40,256 nt of DNA, from positions 1 to 40,256 of IMG/VR virus record IMGVR_UViG_3300025896_000060. The stretch is one strand, 5' to 3'. Numbering within the stretch: the first letter of the stretch is position 1; every line of letters starts with the position of its first letter. The position numbers were made by a program, and so were the translations under genes. Below are positions 30,790 through 38,259 of the stretch, piece after piece. The notes beneath the pieces were generated by a model that was not told the origin of the DNA, ran no database searches, and saw only the letters and a list, made by a program, of their open reading frames with translations. The stretch comes from a virus.

Positions 30790-33324
30790 TTAGGCAAAGG
30801 CATAGTAGCTGTCTTTGACTAGGTTAAGGTCCAGGGTCCCCATAGAGGGGGCTGGGGGTATCTTATCGTGCTCTGTGGCTGGCAATGCAGCTAGGGCCTC
30901 ATCCCTGAAGTCCTCGAAGACATTGCACGTTGAGTACATCTCTACGAAGGCTTCTCGTACAGTGGAGAACAGAGCATCTGTATCTGCTGCACACGTACCA
31001 AAGCTATCATGCACCAGTGCCATGCTGTTGATGCCAGCTTCCTTAGCCCGTACAACGGTGAGCATCAGGTGACTAGCATCCATGGAGTGAATGAAGTTAG
31101 GTGAGATACCATTCGCTTGGCGTACCTTATCCAGCTCAGTGGTTGCCTGAGCGTACCCCAAGCGCATATCCAGATTACCAGCGAGGGTAGTACGGATGCG
31201 GTGGAGCTTCATCTGCCTCACAGCTTGCAACACCATGAAGTTAGTTGGAGTGTGCCACACAACGGGAAGGTTGTGATTAGCCAGCACACGAGCAACTGTC
31301 TTCAACCAGTTCATCCCTTCAGCCGCCTTAACGACAACTTGAGGGAGAGCTTGGGAGATTGCATTGGCCATGAAGGATGCAGCCTCAGTCCCATCATTCT
31401 CAAACGGGAAGTCATTAGGCTTCTCCATCTTAGCGGGACGCATGGTGTCCTCCATGAGCTGCTCACGGAAGCCATAGTTAGCTGAGCCATACGGATACGT
31501 CATCACAGCTCGTTTGACACGCTTGCGGGTGATACCGAACTTCAACCATTGCTGAGCTACTTCTTCAGTGGCCCTTGCCTGGGTGTATTCAATGCACTTG
31601 TCAGCAACCTTCTGGTAGATGTCCTGAGGCTTATCTGAGGGGACCAGGTTGACAGCAGCGCCACCAACTTCATCTCTCAGTGCCATGGAGTAGTTCTGAA
31701 TGCCTGAGCACGAACCATCCAGAGCGATAGGGATATGAGAAACAAAGCTCACGCCTTGCTCCATGTACCCTGCCCACTCAAAGCAGAAGGCTAGGAACTG
31801 CCAGGGCTTGTCGATGGTCACATCCTCCACAGCTTTTGTTGTGGGGTTTATCCAGCCACCTTCAACCCACCCACGATTAGCAAATGGGTCTTCAGCGATT
31901 GCTTTGATTTGTGCTTCGTTAGCATCCACCCAGTCCACACGGTCTTGGAATGAAACCTTGTCCACTCCAGCCATGTTGGCACCTTGGATAGCCAGCCACT
32001 TCACGCCATCTTCACCAATGGGTTTCCCCTCAGCGAAGTGCATAAGTGACTTCATAAGGTCAGGGCCTTGAGGGTTGAACGAAGGCACTGCATAAACTCT
32101 GCCTCTGAAGTCCAACTGGTACGGAAAGTAAATTCGCTCGAAGGCACCATACTTCTCAGCGGTTGAGATGCACTGTTGTATCTGGAGGCGTTTGGATTGG
32201 TTCTGGACATTGAAAGCGTAAGTGTCCCGTGCATCCTTCTTCCACTTGAAGTGTCTATCTTTATCGTAGCCTGGGAGCGAGGTGTCAAAACACACATGGT
32301 TTTTACGCTCGGCTTGCACCATGCTTCCGCAAGATGGACACAGAGGTAATGGAACGTTCTCCCTGCTAGGGAGTGGCGACCAAGTTGCTGACTGTTCCCA
32401 TAGAGTTCTAGCAACGTCTAGAGTCCTTTGGTTGATAGCCCAGGGAACATTCTGCATAGTGTTAATGGCATCGTAAACGATGGGCATGTCATGGTTCTTC
32501 AGCTCCTCTAGGTATCCGCTAAGGTGGGTTTTCACCAGCGTCAGGCGTTTCACATAACGGGTCAAGTAGCCACCACCACGGGGGCCAGTCCAGGGGAGAG
32601 GTTCTACAATCATAGGCTCATACTTAGGCTGCATCAGAGCAATGAAGCTGTTACGTGCATTGACCCAATCTGTGACTTCACTCTTAGGGTGGATGTACAG
32701 CTCAGTGTTGTGCTTACCGTTCTGCTGCTTCACGATGTCAAACATGCCAGTCTTATCAACAATGGCATCAATGACACGGGAGCCTACAGAGACCTTCTCA
32801 GTGAGGGACCAGCTCTTCCACTCCACTCCACTTTCCTGAGACAGGAACTTCACGAGGTAGGCTTTGCGGCTGTAAGCCACGCGAGTCTTAGCCTTGCGAA
32901 CAAGATGGAAATAGAGGTTGGAGTTCTCAGCTTCAAGCGCACGGAAGCGACACTCATCTTCGATGTAGTTGCCAATCTCCAGGGCCAGCTTAGGAAGCGT
33001 CTGTCCAAACTGAAGAGCGTTGAGGGTGCAGCGTAGGCCAAGGAAGGCTGATACGTTGGCGGGTAGTTGGTCCAGCAACTTCATGTGCGTGGCTCTGCGC
33101 CCAGCGCCACCCTTCTTCGCCTTATCAATCATCTCTTGGATGCCTTCACCAACGCTCTTAACGTGCTTGTTGATTAGCTCCTGAGCTGGGGCCGTGTTGG
33201 ACTCTTGGCCCTTTTGTCTTGCCTTGACCACAGCACCTTCGTACTGCTTCTGACCCATTACGGTCATCTGCTTCTCAAGCTCAATCTGCTGAGCGTACAA
33301 ATCGGTTTCGTCTGGTGTATCCAT
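30790..33324 (-). CDS. Single-subunit DNA-directed RNA polymerase (T7 gp1-like)
   Basis: 844 residues from the ATG at 33324, five bases after GTGAGG; the ATG nine codons upstream has no ribosome binding site. T7 RNAP has 883. The palm motif is PIALDGSCSGIQNYS (catalytic Asp), the O-helix region KRAVMTYPYGSANYGFREQ (Lys and Tyr that select NTPs) and the second Asp motif MALVHDSFGTCAAD. The C-terminus is YYAFA, like T7's FAFA foot. It would transcribe from the CAATTAGACCACCATAGAA promoters and be restrained by lysozyme. Confidence 0.98.
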   Translation of the reverse strand: MDTPDETDLYAQQIELEKQMTVMGQKQYEGAVVKARQKGQESNTAPAQELINKHVKSVGEGIQEMIDKAKKGGAGRRATHMKLLDQLPANVSAFLGLRCTLNALQFGQTLPKLALEIGNYIEDECRFRALEAENSNLYFHLVRKAKTRVAYSRKAYLVKFLSQESGVEWKSWSLTEKVSVGSRVIDAIVDKTGMFDIVKQQNGKHNTELYIHPKSEVTDWVNARNSFIALMQPKYEPMIVEPLPWTGPRGGGYLTRYVKRLTLVKTHLSGYLEELKNHDMPIVYDAINTMQNVPWAINQRTLDVARTLWEQSATWSPLPSRENVPLPLCPSCGSMVQAERKNHVCFDTSLPGYDKDRHFKWKKDARDTYAFNVQNQSKRLQIQQCISTAEKYGAFERIYFPYQLDFRGRVYAVPSFNPQGPDLMKSLMHFAEGKPIGEDGVKWLAIQGANMAGVDKVSFQDRVDWVDANEAQIKAIAEDPFANRGWVEGGWINPTTKAVEDVTIDKPWQFLAFCFEWAGYMEQGVSFVSHIPIALDGSCSGIQNYSMALRDEVGGAAVNLVPSDKPQDIYQKVADKCIEYTQARATEEVAQQWLKFGITRKRVKRAVMTYPYGSANYGFREQLMEDTMRPAKMEKPNDFPFENDGTEAASFMANAISQALPQVVVKAAEGMNWLKTVARVLANHNLPVVWHTPTNFMVLQAVRQMKLHRIRTTLAGNLDMRLGYAQATTELDKVRQANGISPNFIHSMDASHLMLTVVRAKEAGINSMALVHDSFGTCAADTDALFSTVREAFVEMYSTCNVFEDFRDEALAALPATEHDKIPPAPSMGTLDLNLVKDSYYAFA

Positions 33325-33380
33325 GGGGGCCTCACGGTGGAATGGTTGCATCAGTGGATAGGTGTAGGCAAATAAAAAGG

Positions 33381-33593
33381 TTAGCCAGTAATGGACTTAG
33401 GTAAGATAGGCTTCAGCTCTACATTGTAGAAGGTGTTGCGAGTACGCACAGCCTCTACCATAGTTGTGCGGATGGTAGTGCCATCTCGCCAGCGTACATC
33501 TCCGTAAACTTCACCTACCAAACATCCGGTGATGTCGATGTAGGCATTCTTGATGGTTGAGGGCAATCCATCGTGGCCCATGGCTCTCTGCAT
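33381..33593 (-). CDS. Small protein between integrase and RNA polymerase
   Basis: 70 residues, beta-rich (YIDITGCLVGEVYGDVRWRDG), with no TM. GGAGG lies seven bases upstream and the start overlaps the integrase stop (TAATG), so it is translated with the integrase. An excisionase-like or recombination directionality role could be imagined from position, but the fold does not resemble a known excisionase. Confidence 0.75.
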   Translation of the reverse strand: MQRAMGHDGLPSTIKNAYIDITGCLVGEVYGDVRWRDGTTIRTTMVEAVRTRNTFYNVELKPILPKSITG

Positions 33594-34597
33594 TATGCGG
33601 CCTCCAATAAGTCACGAGCCAGGATTAGCTCAGTGGGTACTAGGTGACTATAACGCATAGTCTCCTCGATTCGTCTATGCCCCAACCACTTCTGGACAAG
33701 GGCAATGTTCTTGGTCTCCTTCAGGAGCCTCGTAGCGCAATCATGGCGACAAGCATGGGGGACAAACTCATCGTCCTCCTGTAAGCCCAGGGCTACCTTT
33801 ATCTCATTCCATCTATCCTCAATGCGATTGCTCGTGGCGAACTCAAAGTTGCCCTGGCGAGAGAACGCAGCGAAAGCTCTATTGGTGAGGGGGATGGAGC
33901 GCGGTGTGTCGGACTTAGTATCCCATAAATGGAGAAGTGGTGCATCATCAGTGAGAGTGATGTCACTGGCTTTCGCCTTACGAACCTCTGAACATCTCGC
34001 GCCTGTGTCCAGTAGGACCACAAAGAAGTCAGCCCATTGCTGACGGTTGGTATTGTTATAAAATCCCGCAATGGTTCCTCTCTCTGTGTCTGTGAAGAAA
34101 CGGGTACGGGTAGTCCTGACACGGAGGAACTCAATGTCAGGGCGCTTGGCTATGATGTCCTTACGCTCCGCATAGCGGAACATCTTGGATAGCATAGCGA
34201 GGCGCTTATTGATTGTAGCTGGGGCGAAGCCTTGAGCCTGTTGGGTAACAGTGAAGTGCTCCACATCAGCGGTAGTAATGTCAGCAGCTAGGCGCTCTTT
34301 CCCGAAGTGGGAGAGAATGACCTTAGCCACTGACATAACACCAGCCCTATGCTCGGCCTTCTGCCAGTAACGGCTGAAGCAAGCATCGAAGAGAGTGGAT
34401 AGGCTGTTTCCGTTGCCACTATGTAAGCGGTCAAAGGCCCTCTTCTGTACTGCGGGTTCTCGGCCAGCTAGAAGGTCAGCTTTAATCTGAGCTTCCATGG
34501 CTAGTGCAGATGTACGATCAGGGGCTTGCGCTCTAACCCGTTTGCCCTTGTGTTGCACATCTACCTGATAACCATTTGAACGAGGCTTCACAGTCAT
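33593..34597 (-). CDS. int: Tyrosine recombinase / phage integrase
   Basis: 334 residues from the ATG at 34597, which has AGGTGG five bases upstream; a GTG three codons earlier is the alternative. Arm-type N-terminal domain (about 1-55), core-binding domain (about 65-155) and catalytic domain with all key residues: Arg201 (GARCSEV), Lys228, His281-x-x-Arg284 (HACRH), His307 (LGHRR) and Tyr316 (MRYSH). The enzyme appears intact. It would insert and excise the genome at an att site. Its position just upstream of RNA polymerase matches temperate-type cyanophage and pelagiphage podoviruses. Confidence 0.96.
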   Translation of the reverse strand: MTVKPRSNGYQVDVQHKGKRVRAQAPDRTSALAMEAQIKADLLAGREPAVQKRAFDRLHSGNGNSLSTLFDACFSRYWQKAEHRAGVMSVAKVILSHFGKERLAADITTADVEHFTVTQQAQGFAPATINKRLAMLSKMFRYAERKDIIAKRPDIEFLRVRTTRTRFFTDTERGTIAGFYNNTNRQQWADFFVVLLDTGARCSEVRKAKASDITLTDDAPLLHLWDTKSDTPRSIPLTNRAFAAFSRQGNFEFATSNRIEDRWNEIKVALGLQEDDEFVPHACRHDCATRLLKETKNIALVQKWLGHRRIEETMRYSHLVPTELILARDLLEAA

Positions 34598-34598
34598 A

Positions 34599-34940
34599 TT
34601 AACCACCTATCATGTGGGTTACTTTTTCATACAACTGAACTCCACGAGGAGTCAGTGTGTGTACCTTGCGGCGCAGTTCCATGGGGTCTGGGACACCCTC
34701 TATTAGGGCAAATCCCTTTTCCTTATGGCGGTTGAGTTTAGAGAATACAGCTACGTTCCTACTGGCCGAGCTTTCTGCCTGGTCAGTCATAGCGGCTATC
34801 TGAACTAGGGATACCCCTGGGTTCAACGCTACTGTAAGAAATGTAACTACCTGTTGCACAGGCATCTCCGGGTCCAACCTTCTAAACTCCTCCAAGCAAC
34901 GCAACAGTTTACGAGCTTGGTTTGTTTTTATACTGCTCAT
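34599..34940 (-). CDS. Winged-helix DNA-binding regulator (MarR-like)
   Basis: 113 residues. A winged helix-turn-helix is visible: VSLVQIAAMTDQAESSASRN as the HTH (about 44-63) and KGFALIEGVPDPMELRRKV as the wing (about 75-93), ending LTPRGVQLYEKV. The ribosome binding site AGGGAGG is very good. The integrase ATG follows its stop by one base. It probably controls the lysogeny operon, perhaps its own promoter at 34969-34999. It might also replace a CI-type repressor, but no such test is possible here. Confidence 0.88.
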   Translation of the reverse strand: MSSIKTNQARKLLRCLEEFRRLDPEMPVQQVVTFLTVALNPGVSLVQIAAMTDQAESSASRNVAVFSKLNRHKEKGFALIEGVPDPMELRRKVHTLTPRGVQLYEKVTHMIGG

Positions 34941-34968
34941 GTCCTACCTCCCTTGGTTAAAACCATTC

Positions 34969-34999
34969 CACATATACATTATTTCTATGTGTGACGCAA
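34969..34999 (-). promoter_or_regulatory. Host-type promoter with inverted repeat before the regulator
   Basis: On the minus strand, TTGCGT and TATATG are separated by exactly 17 bases, a fair sigma-70 promoter. An inverted repeat CACATA/TATGTG (34969-34991) covers the -10 region, a natural operator for the winged-helix protein encoded just downstream. This supports independent expression of regulator and integrase in a lysogen. Confidence 0.5.
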
Positions 35000-35016
35000 G
35001 GGAAAAGTTATAAGGG

Positions 35017-35205
35017 CTAATTATTCAGGTACTTAGGCAGGGTGTACATGATGTCTAAGCCACCAAACCAGATGTGGCGTGTGGGCTTCACAGAACCCAA
35101 GTTGTAGGTCTCGAAGAAAGGTGTATAGCCACCTGAAGACTCATACTCCATTACAAGTTCACCTAGGTATTTGTTGCTAAACAGCGTGATATTAAAGTAC
35201 TTCAT
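35017..35205 (-). CDS. Small aromatic-rich hypothetical protein
   Basis: 62 residues, rich in Tyr, Phe and Gly, ending MYTLPKYLNN. GGGGAG lies about eight bases upstream. It is the last early gene before the lysogeny promoter. No membrane helix or known motif. I do not recognise it. The 92-base gap upstream (35206-35297) shows no gene. Confidence 0.7.
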   Translation of the reverse strand: MKYFNITLFSNKYLGELVMEYESSGGYTPFFETYNLGSVKPTRHIWFGGLDIMYTLPKYLNN

Positions 35206-35297
35206 GGCAGTTACTCCCCTGGGGTCGTGGTTATGGTGGATGGAAAGGTCTCATGGTTTGTTTATGTCGGCAAGGGTTATTTTTATCCTACTATTAC

Positions 35298-35375
35298 TTA
35301 GGAAAGAAAATATCCTACTACGGTAAGCACAGCGATAAACACTAGGAAACCATAGTCGTGATCTTGATTTCCCAT
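35298..35375 (-). CDS. Possible 25-residue single-TM peptide
   Basis: It starts one base after the stop of the preceding membrane-protein gene, whose last codons supply GGAGG five bases upstream. It reads MGNQDHDYG, followed by a hydrophobic helix (FLVFIAVLTVVGYFLS). Strand, spacing and ribosome binding site are good, length is minimal. Function unknown. Confidence 0.5.
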   Translation of the reverse strand: MGNQDHDYGFLVFIAVLTVVGYFLS

Positions 35376-35376
35376 A

Positions 35377-35946
35377 TCAACCTCCGTTAGTAAGTGTAAT
35401 GCAGATGGTGAATACCAAGGCTGTGAAGCCGAAGAGGTGCTCACCCCACATGACGGTCTTCTGCTCGTCCACTTTGCGACCAATGAGGTAACAGAGGGCG
35501 TGAGCTACGCCGAAGTTAAGGGCGTATATCGGGAGGTAGTAGAAGGAACCTGTGGCCCAGCATAGAACAGCAGAGAGAATACCTCCCCGCAAGATGCCTA
35601 TGTAAACCATGGCTAGTGTACAACGCTCAGTCTCATCACGGCTAGGCAGGATTGGACCTAACCAATCTCTGTCATTGGTCTCTGTGTTGGGGTTGAATCC
35701 ACCAACAGCAAAGTACCTACCATGGGAGAACCACTTCCACGAGAATGCCGCAATGACTGAAGCCAGAGCAGCTATGTGATTGTAGTCTGAGTTCACCAAC
35801 ACTGCTACACCCACAACAAGCGACCAGGAGAGCCAAGCACCCGTAGTTCCTAACTCTTTCCCGAAGACTTTCTTTCCATCTCTGCGATACAGCCAACCGC
35901 TGAGCAGGATGAGAAGGATATTTATGATTGCGAGTAAAGGTGTCAT
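35377..35946 (-). CDS. Multi-pass membrane protein
   Basis: 189 residues with about five or six hydrophobic segments (near 2-19, 37-51, 57-72, 110-130, 132-150, 168-186) and a hydrophilic loop rich in Asn, Asp and Arg (about 80-105). No transport or enzyme motif is visible. The start is an ATGA overlap with the preceding gene. As part of an early membrane-protein cluster it may act in superinfection exclusion or host takeover, which is inference. Confidence 0.78.
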   Translation of the reverse strand: MTPLLAIINILLILLSGWLYRRDGKKVFGKELGTTGAWLSWSLVVGVAVLVNSDYNHIAALASVIAAFSWKWFSHGRYFAVGGFNPNTETNDRDWLGPILPSRDETERCTLAMVYIGILRGGILSAVLCWATGSFYYLPIYALNFGVAHALCYLIGRKVDEQKTVMWGEHLFGFTALVFTICITLTNGG

Positions 35947-36218
35947 TGTAAGCCATCCCGATTTACTTCCAGTTCATCCAGAGCGTCTGAGTAGTTGACC
36001 TCGAAGGGTGTAAGGTGACGGTTCAAGTCCAAGAGGGCTTGCCGTTCCTTGTCGATGAATGCTTGGGTGAACTTCCCTCTGTATTCATCTTCTTCAAAGT
36101 CATTGCCACACTCACAGTCTTTAAACAGAGGAGATAAGGCAACACACATTATTATAAACATCACTAGGAAGCCAACCATCATGGCTAGGCACTGCATGAT
36201 TAGTAAGAACAAGTCCAT
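35943..36218 (-). CDS. Membrane-anchored acidic protein
   Basis: 91 residues: an N-terminal hydrophobic helix (about 3-30, LLIMQCLAMMVGFLVMF included), then CECGNDFEEDEY and a charged helical C-terminal domain. A good ribosome binding site (GAGGAG) precedes it. The topology would place the acidic domain on one side of the inner membrane. No family recognised. Confidence 0.75.
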   Translation of the reverse strand: MDLFLLIMQCLAMMVGFLVMFIIMCVALSPLFKDCECGNDFEEDEYRGKFTQAFIDKERQALLDLNRHLTPFEVNYSDALDELEVNRDGLQ

Positions 36219-36246
36219 TGTAGTCTCCTCTGTTTTCTAAGGTTGT

Positions 36247-36447
36247 TTACTTGTCGGCCAACACCAGTATTACGCAAAGCAATACGATGAAGAACACAGC
36301 AAGGGCGAAGCCAATCCACAGTGGGCTAAGAACCCATAGCCACGACCATGCAATGTAGCCTGTTAGTTTCAGGCCGATGAAGAGCAAGGTCAGAAGGCCA
36401 GCGAAGCTAGGACCAGCATAGACGTTTGTTTTATTTTGGGTTGCCAT
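36247..36447 (-). CDS. Transmembrane Fragile-X-F-type protein
   Basis: 66 residues, two hydrophobic helices with the signature FIGLKLTGYIAWSWLWVLSP followed by LWIGFAL. This matches the small phage/bacterial proteins annotated as TMEM185/Fragile-X-F type, which are membrane proteins of unknown role. It overlaps the RNA-ligase-like gene by 17 bases and has AGGAG six bases before its ATG. Confidence 0.85.
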   Translation of the reverse strand: MATQNKTNVYAGPSFAGLLTLLFIGLKLTGYIAWSWLWVLSPLWIGFALAVFFIVLLCVILVLADK

Positions 36448-36988
36448 TGGCTACTCCTAACGATTTAGGCTTCTCATCATCCTTCAAGGTTTTCTTGTAG
36501 AGCTGATTAGATGCCGTGTGGAAGATGACTATGCCTTCAGGGTCCATGAACCCAGGGTTGGCATAACTACCGAGGTCCTTCAGCTCATTCATGATGCCAC
36601 CCAGAATTTCATCTGATAGCGGACCACGATACAGCTCAGGGACAACCCAGCAGCATTCGGGGATTGGGTGTTCCAGCCAGCGCGTAGTGTTGAATAGTGA
36701 GAACTTCTTCTCATCCATTCCATACCCACGTTGGATGCCCTTACCCCACCACTCGCCAAAGTGTTGGCCTGGGCCTAACAGTAGCAAGTCTTTCTCGTTG
36801 GCTTGGACCCACTTAGCGAAACCGTAGTTGTCGTCTTCAGGGGTAATCCAGCGAGTACGAGAACCAGCGAAAACTTTACCGTCATCTGTGATAAAGATTT
36901 GTGCGTTGGTCCCATCTAGTTTCTCCGTGACGATTACATCACGAGAGTATCTGGCAATCTTGGGGAATGCCTTGAACTCTGGTTGCAT
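36431..36988 (-). CDS. Compact RNA ligase-like nucleotidyltransferase
   Basis: 185 residues containing the covalent nucleotidyltransferase core: motif I EKLDGTN with nucleophile Lys23, GSRTRW at about 42-47, FGEWWGKG at about 77-84 (motif IIIa region), KFSLFN near 95-100, motif IV EGIVIF at 151-156 and motif V YKKTL at 164-168. The KxDGTN form fits the Rnl2-like RNA ligases better than T7 DNA ligase. No OB-fold or Rnl2 C-terminal domain is present. It could seal nicked RNA (for example cleaved tRNA) or substitute for the missing gene 1.3 DNA ligase. GGAGG lies five bases upstream. Confidence 0.85.
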   Translation of the reverse strand: MQPEFKAFPKIARYSRDVIVTEKLDGTNAQIFITDDGKVFAGSRTRWITPEDDNYGFAKWVQANEKDLLLLGPGQHFGEWWGKGIQRGYGMDEKKFSLFNTTRWLEHPIPECCWVVPELYRGPLSDEILGGIMNELKDLGSYANPGFMDPEGIVIFHTASNQLYKKTLKDDEKPKSLGVANGNPK

Positions 36989-37073
36989 TTGGCCTCCAGT
37001 GAACCAGCCAACACCAGCCTAGGAATAGGAGGATGAAGGTGGCGATTGATAAGTTGATTGCTGTGTCTGCCAT
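36939..37073 (-). CDS. Possible 44-residue single-TM peptide
   Basis: Its ATG overlaps the stop of the nucleotidyltransferase gene (TGATG), and its last 17 codons overlap the ligase-like gene in another frame. One hydrophobic helix (NLSIATFILLFLGWCWLV) sits near the N-terminus. It could anchor or couple expression of the two RNA enzymes. The ribosome binding site is weak, so reinitiation would be needed. Confidence 0.5.
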   Translation of the reverse strand: MADTAINLSIATFILLFLGWCWLVHWRPNATRVQGIPQDCQILS

Positions 37074-38032
37074 CAGAACATCCTGTCGATGACTTCAACC
37101 AGATAAACCATGTCTATCTTGGTAGAGTCCTTCGCTTTCAATTCTGAGATGAGCTGACTGAAGTAAGCCACATCAACACCTGTGAGCTGCTCTTGGAGAA
37201 CCTTGGGGTCCGACAAGTCTAGCGATTGGCATTGGGTAACCATCTTCAATATCTGACCAGCGTTGATGCTGTACCCACGCTTCACAAACTTGCGAATGCG
37301 AATGAGGGAGCAGATGGGGTAACGTGAACCAATATACTTCAGCTCACGAGAGAGCAGGGCTTCTAAGGCTTGAGGCCGTAGGACCAGCTCGTTACCTTGA
37401 TAGGTCCAGTAGCTTGTGCAATGAACAAAATCAAAGTTCTCATGGATGACATCAGGCTCACCCGTAAAGCGCAGGATGATTTGAACATCGTTGCTCAGGG
37501 TGATTGCGTTACTGGACACAAACAGAGGGCGGTAAGGCTTACCCTTGACCTTCTTGGTCTTGGTAGCTTCTCGCTCTTCATCGTGTGTCTCTTGGATGGT
37601 GCCAGGGTCATCCATGACATCACCAACATAAGCACCAGCTTCTTCAGCAGGGCGACCCTCGAAGTAACGGTACTCTTCTTCAGCCCCAGCTTCACTGGCG
37701 ATACCAGCGGACTTGACGTACACCTGAATGCGGTCATCCACACGGCGAACTTCAATCTTGCATGAGATACCAGATTCCTTCTGAGGCTGGAAGCGACCAA
37801 CGTAGTAACGGGCTACAGCTTCAGCGGTCTCAGGTGTTCTGAAGTAAATGTCGAAGTCGTTGACCTCTTCACCCAACAGCATGGAAGCGATAGCACCACC
37901 AGTTACGATGACATCTCGCTTCACAAGGTCTTGAACAGCAGTGTCTTCGATGGATGCAATCCACTCTTCAACCTTGCGCTTCAAGATGCCCTTGATTTGT
38001 GGAGCACGAAGCCCCTTTTGAACATCAGTCAT
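37073..38032 (-). CDS. Nucleotidyltransferase-fold protein
   Basis: 319 residues. GGAIASMLLG (about 45-54) followed by DFDIYF (Asp59, Asp61) is the glycine-serine plus double-aspartate signature of the polymerase-beta nucleotidyltransferase fold seen in CCA-adding enzymes and MenT/AbiEii-type toxins. A third acidic site may be ENFDFVHC (about 199-206). The C-terminal third is helical, with SLIRIRKFVKRGYSIN like the basic RNA-binding part of tRNA nucleotidyltransferases. Substrate unknown. AAGGAG precedes the start, which overlaps the previous gene by eight bases. Confidence 0.8.
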   Translation of the reverse strand: MTDVQKGLRAPQIKGILKRKVEEWIASIEDTAVQDLVKRDVIVTGGAIASMLLGEEVNDFDIYFRTPETAEAVARYYVGRFQPQKESGISCKIEVRRVDDRIQVYVKSAGIASEAGAEEEYRYFEGRPAEEAGAYVGDVMDDPGTIQETHDEEREATKTKKVKGKPYRPLFVSSNAITLSNDVQIILRFTGEPDVIHENFDFVHCTSYWTYQGNELVLRPQALEALLSRELKYIGSRYPICSLIRIRKFVKRGYSINAGQILKMVTQCQSLDLSDPKVLQEQLTGVDVAYFSQLISELKAKDSTKIDMVYLVEVIDRMF

Positions 38033-38240
38033 TATGTAATCTCCTTGGTACGAAGCCCTGTGCAGGGACAGTCGCTACCTTTTCGTGCTGGTCATTGGGA
38101 GGCCGATGAGGTTTTCCTAGGTCAACAAACACATCGTATTCGAGGGTCTGTTGTATTCCCGCTATCACTACTCGCGCAGTGAAGCTCCTGGTGGGACGTT
38201 GAGGGTCCTTTAAGAGGAGCAGGGGTCCTAATAGTGCCAT
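38025..38240 (-). CDS. Small early hypothetical protein
   Basis: 71 residues, a Leu-rich opening (MALLGPLLLLKDPQRP), a beta-like middle (SFTARVVIAGIQQTLEYDVFV) and a basic end. AAGGAGG five bases upstream is among the best ribosome binding sites in the window. Eight-base overlap with the nucleotidyltransferase gene suggests coupled expression. No family recognised. Confidence 0.72.
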   Translation of the reverse strand: MALLGPLLLLKDPQRPTRSFTARVVIAGIQQTLEYDVFVDLGKPHRPPNDQHEKVATVPAQGFVPRRLHND

Positions 38241-38259
38241 ATCGGCCTCCTTGTTTGAC

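Noticed and set aside
35228-35250. Phage-promoter-like CATCCACCATAACC on the minus strand
   Set aside because: Only the ACCATA part matches the 19-base promoter; flanks differ and it would sit in the early region transcribed by host polymerase.
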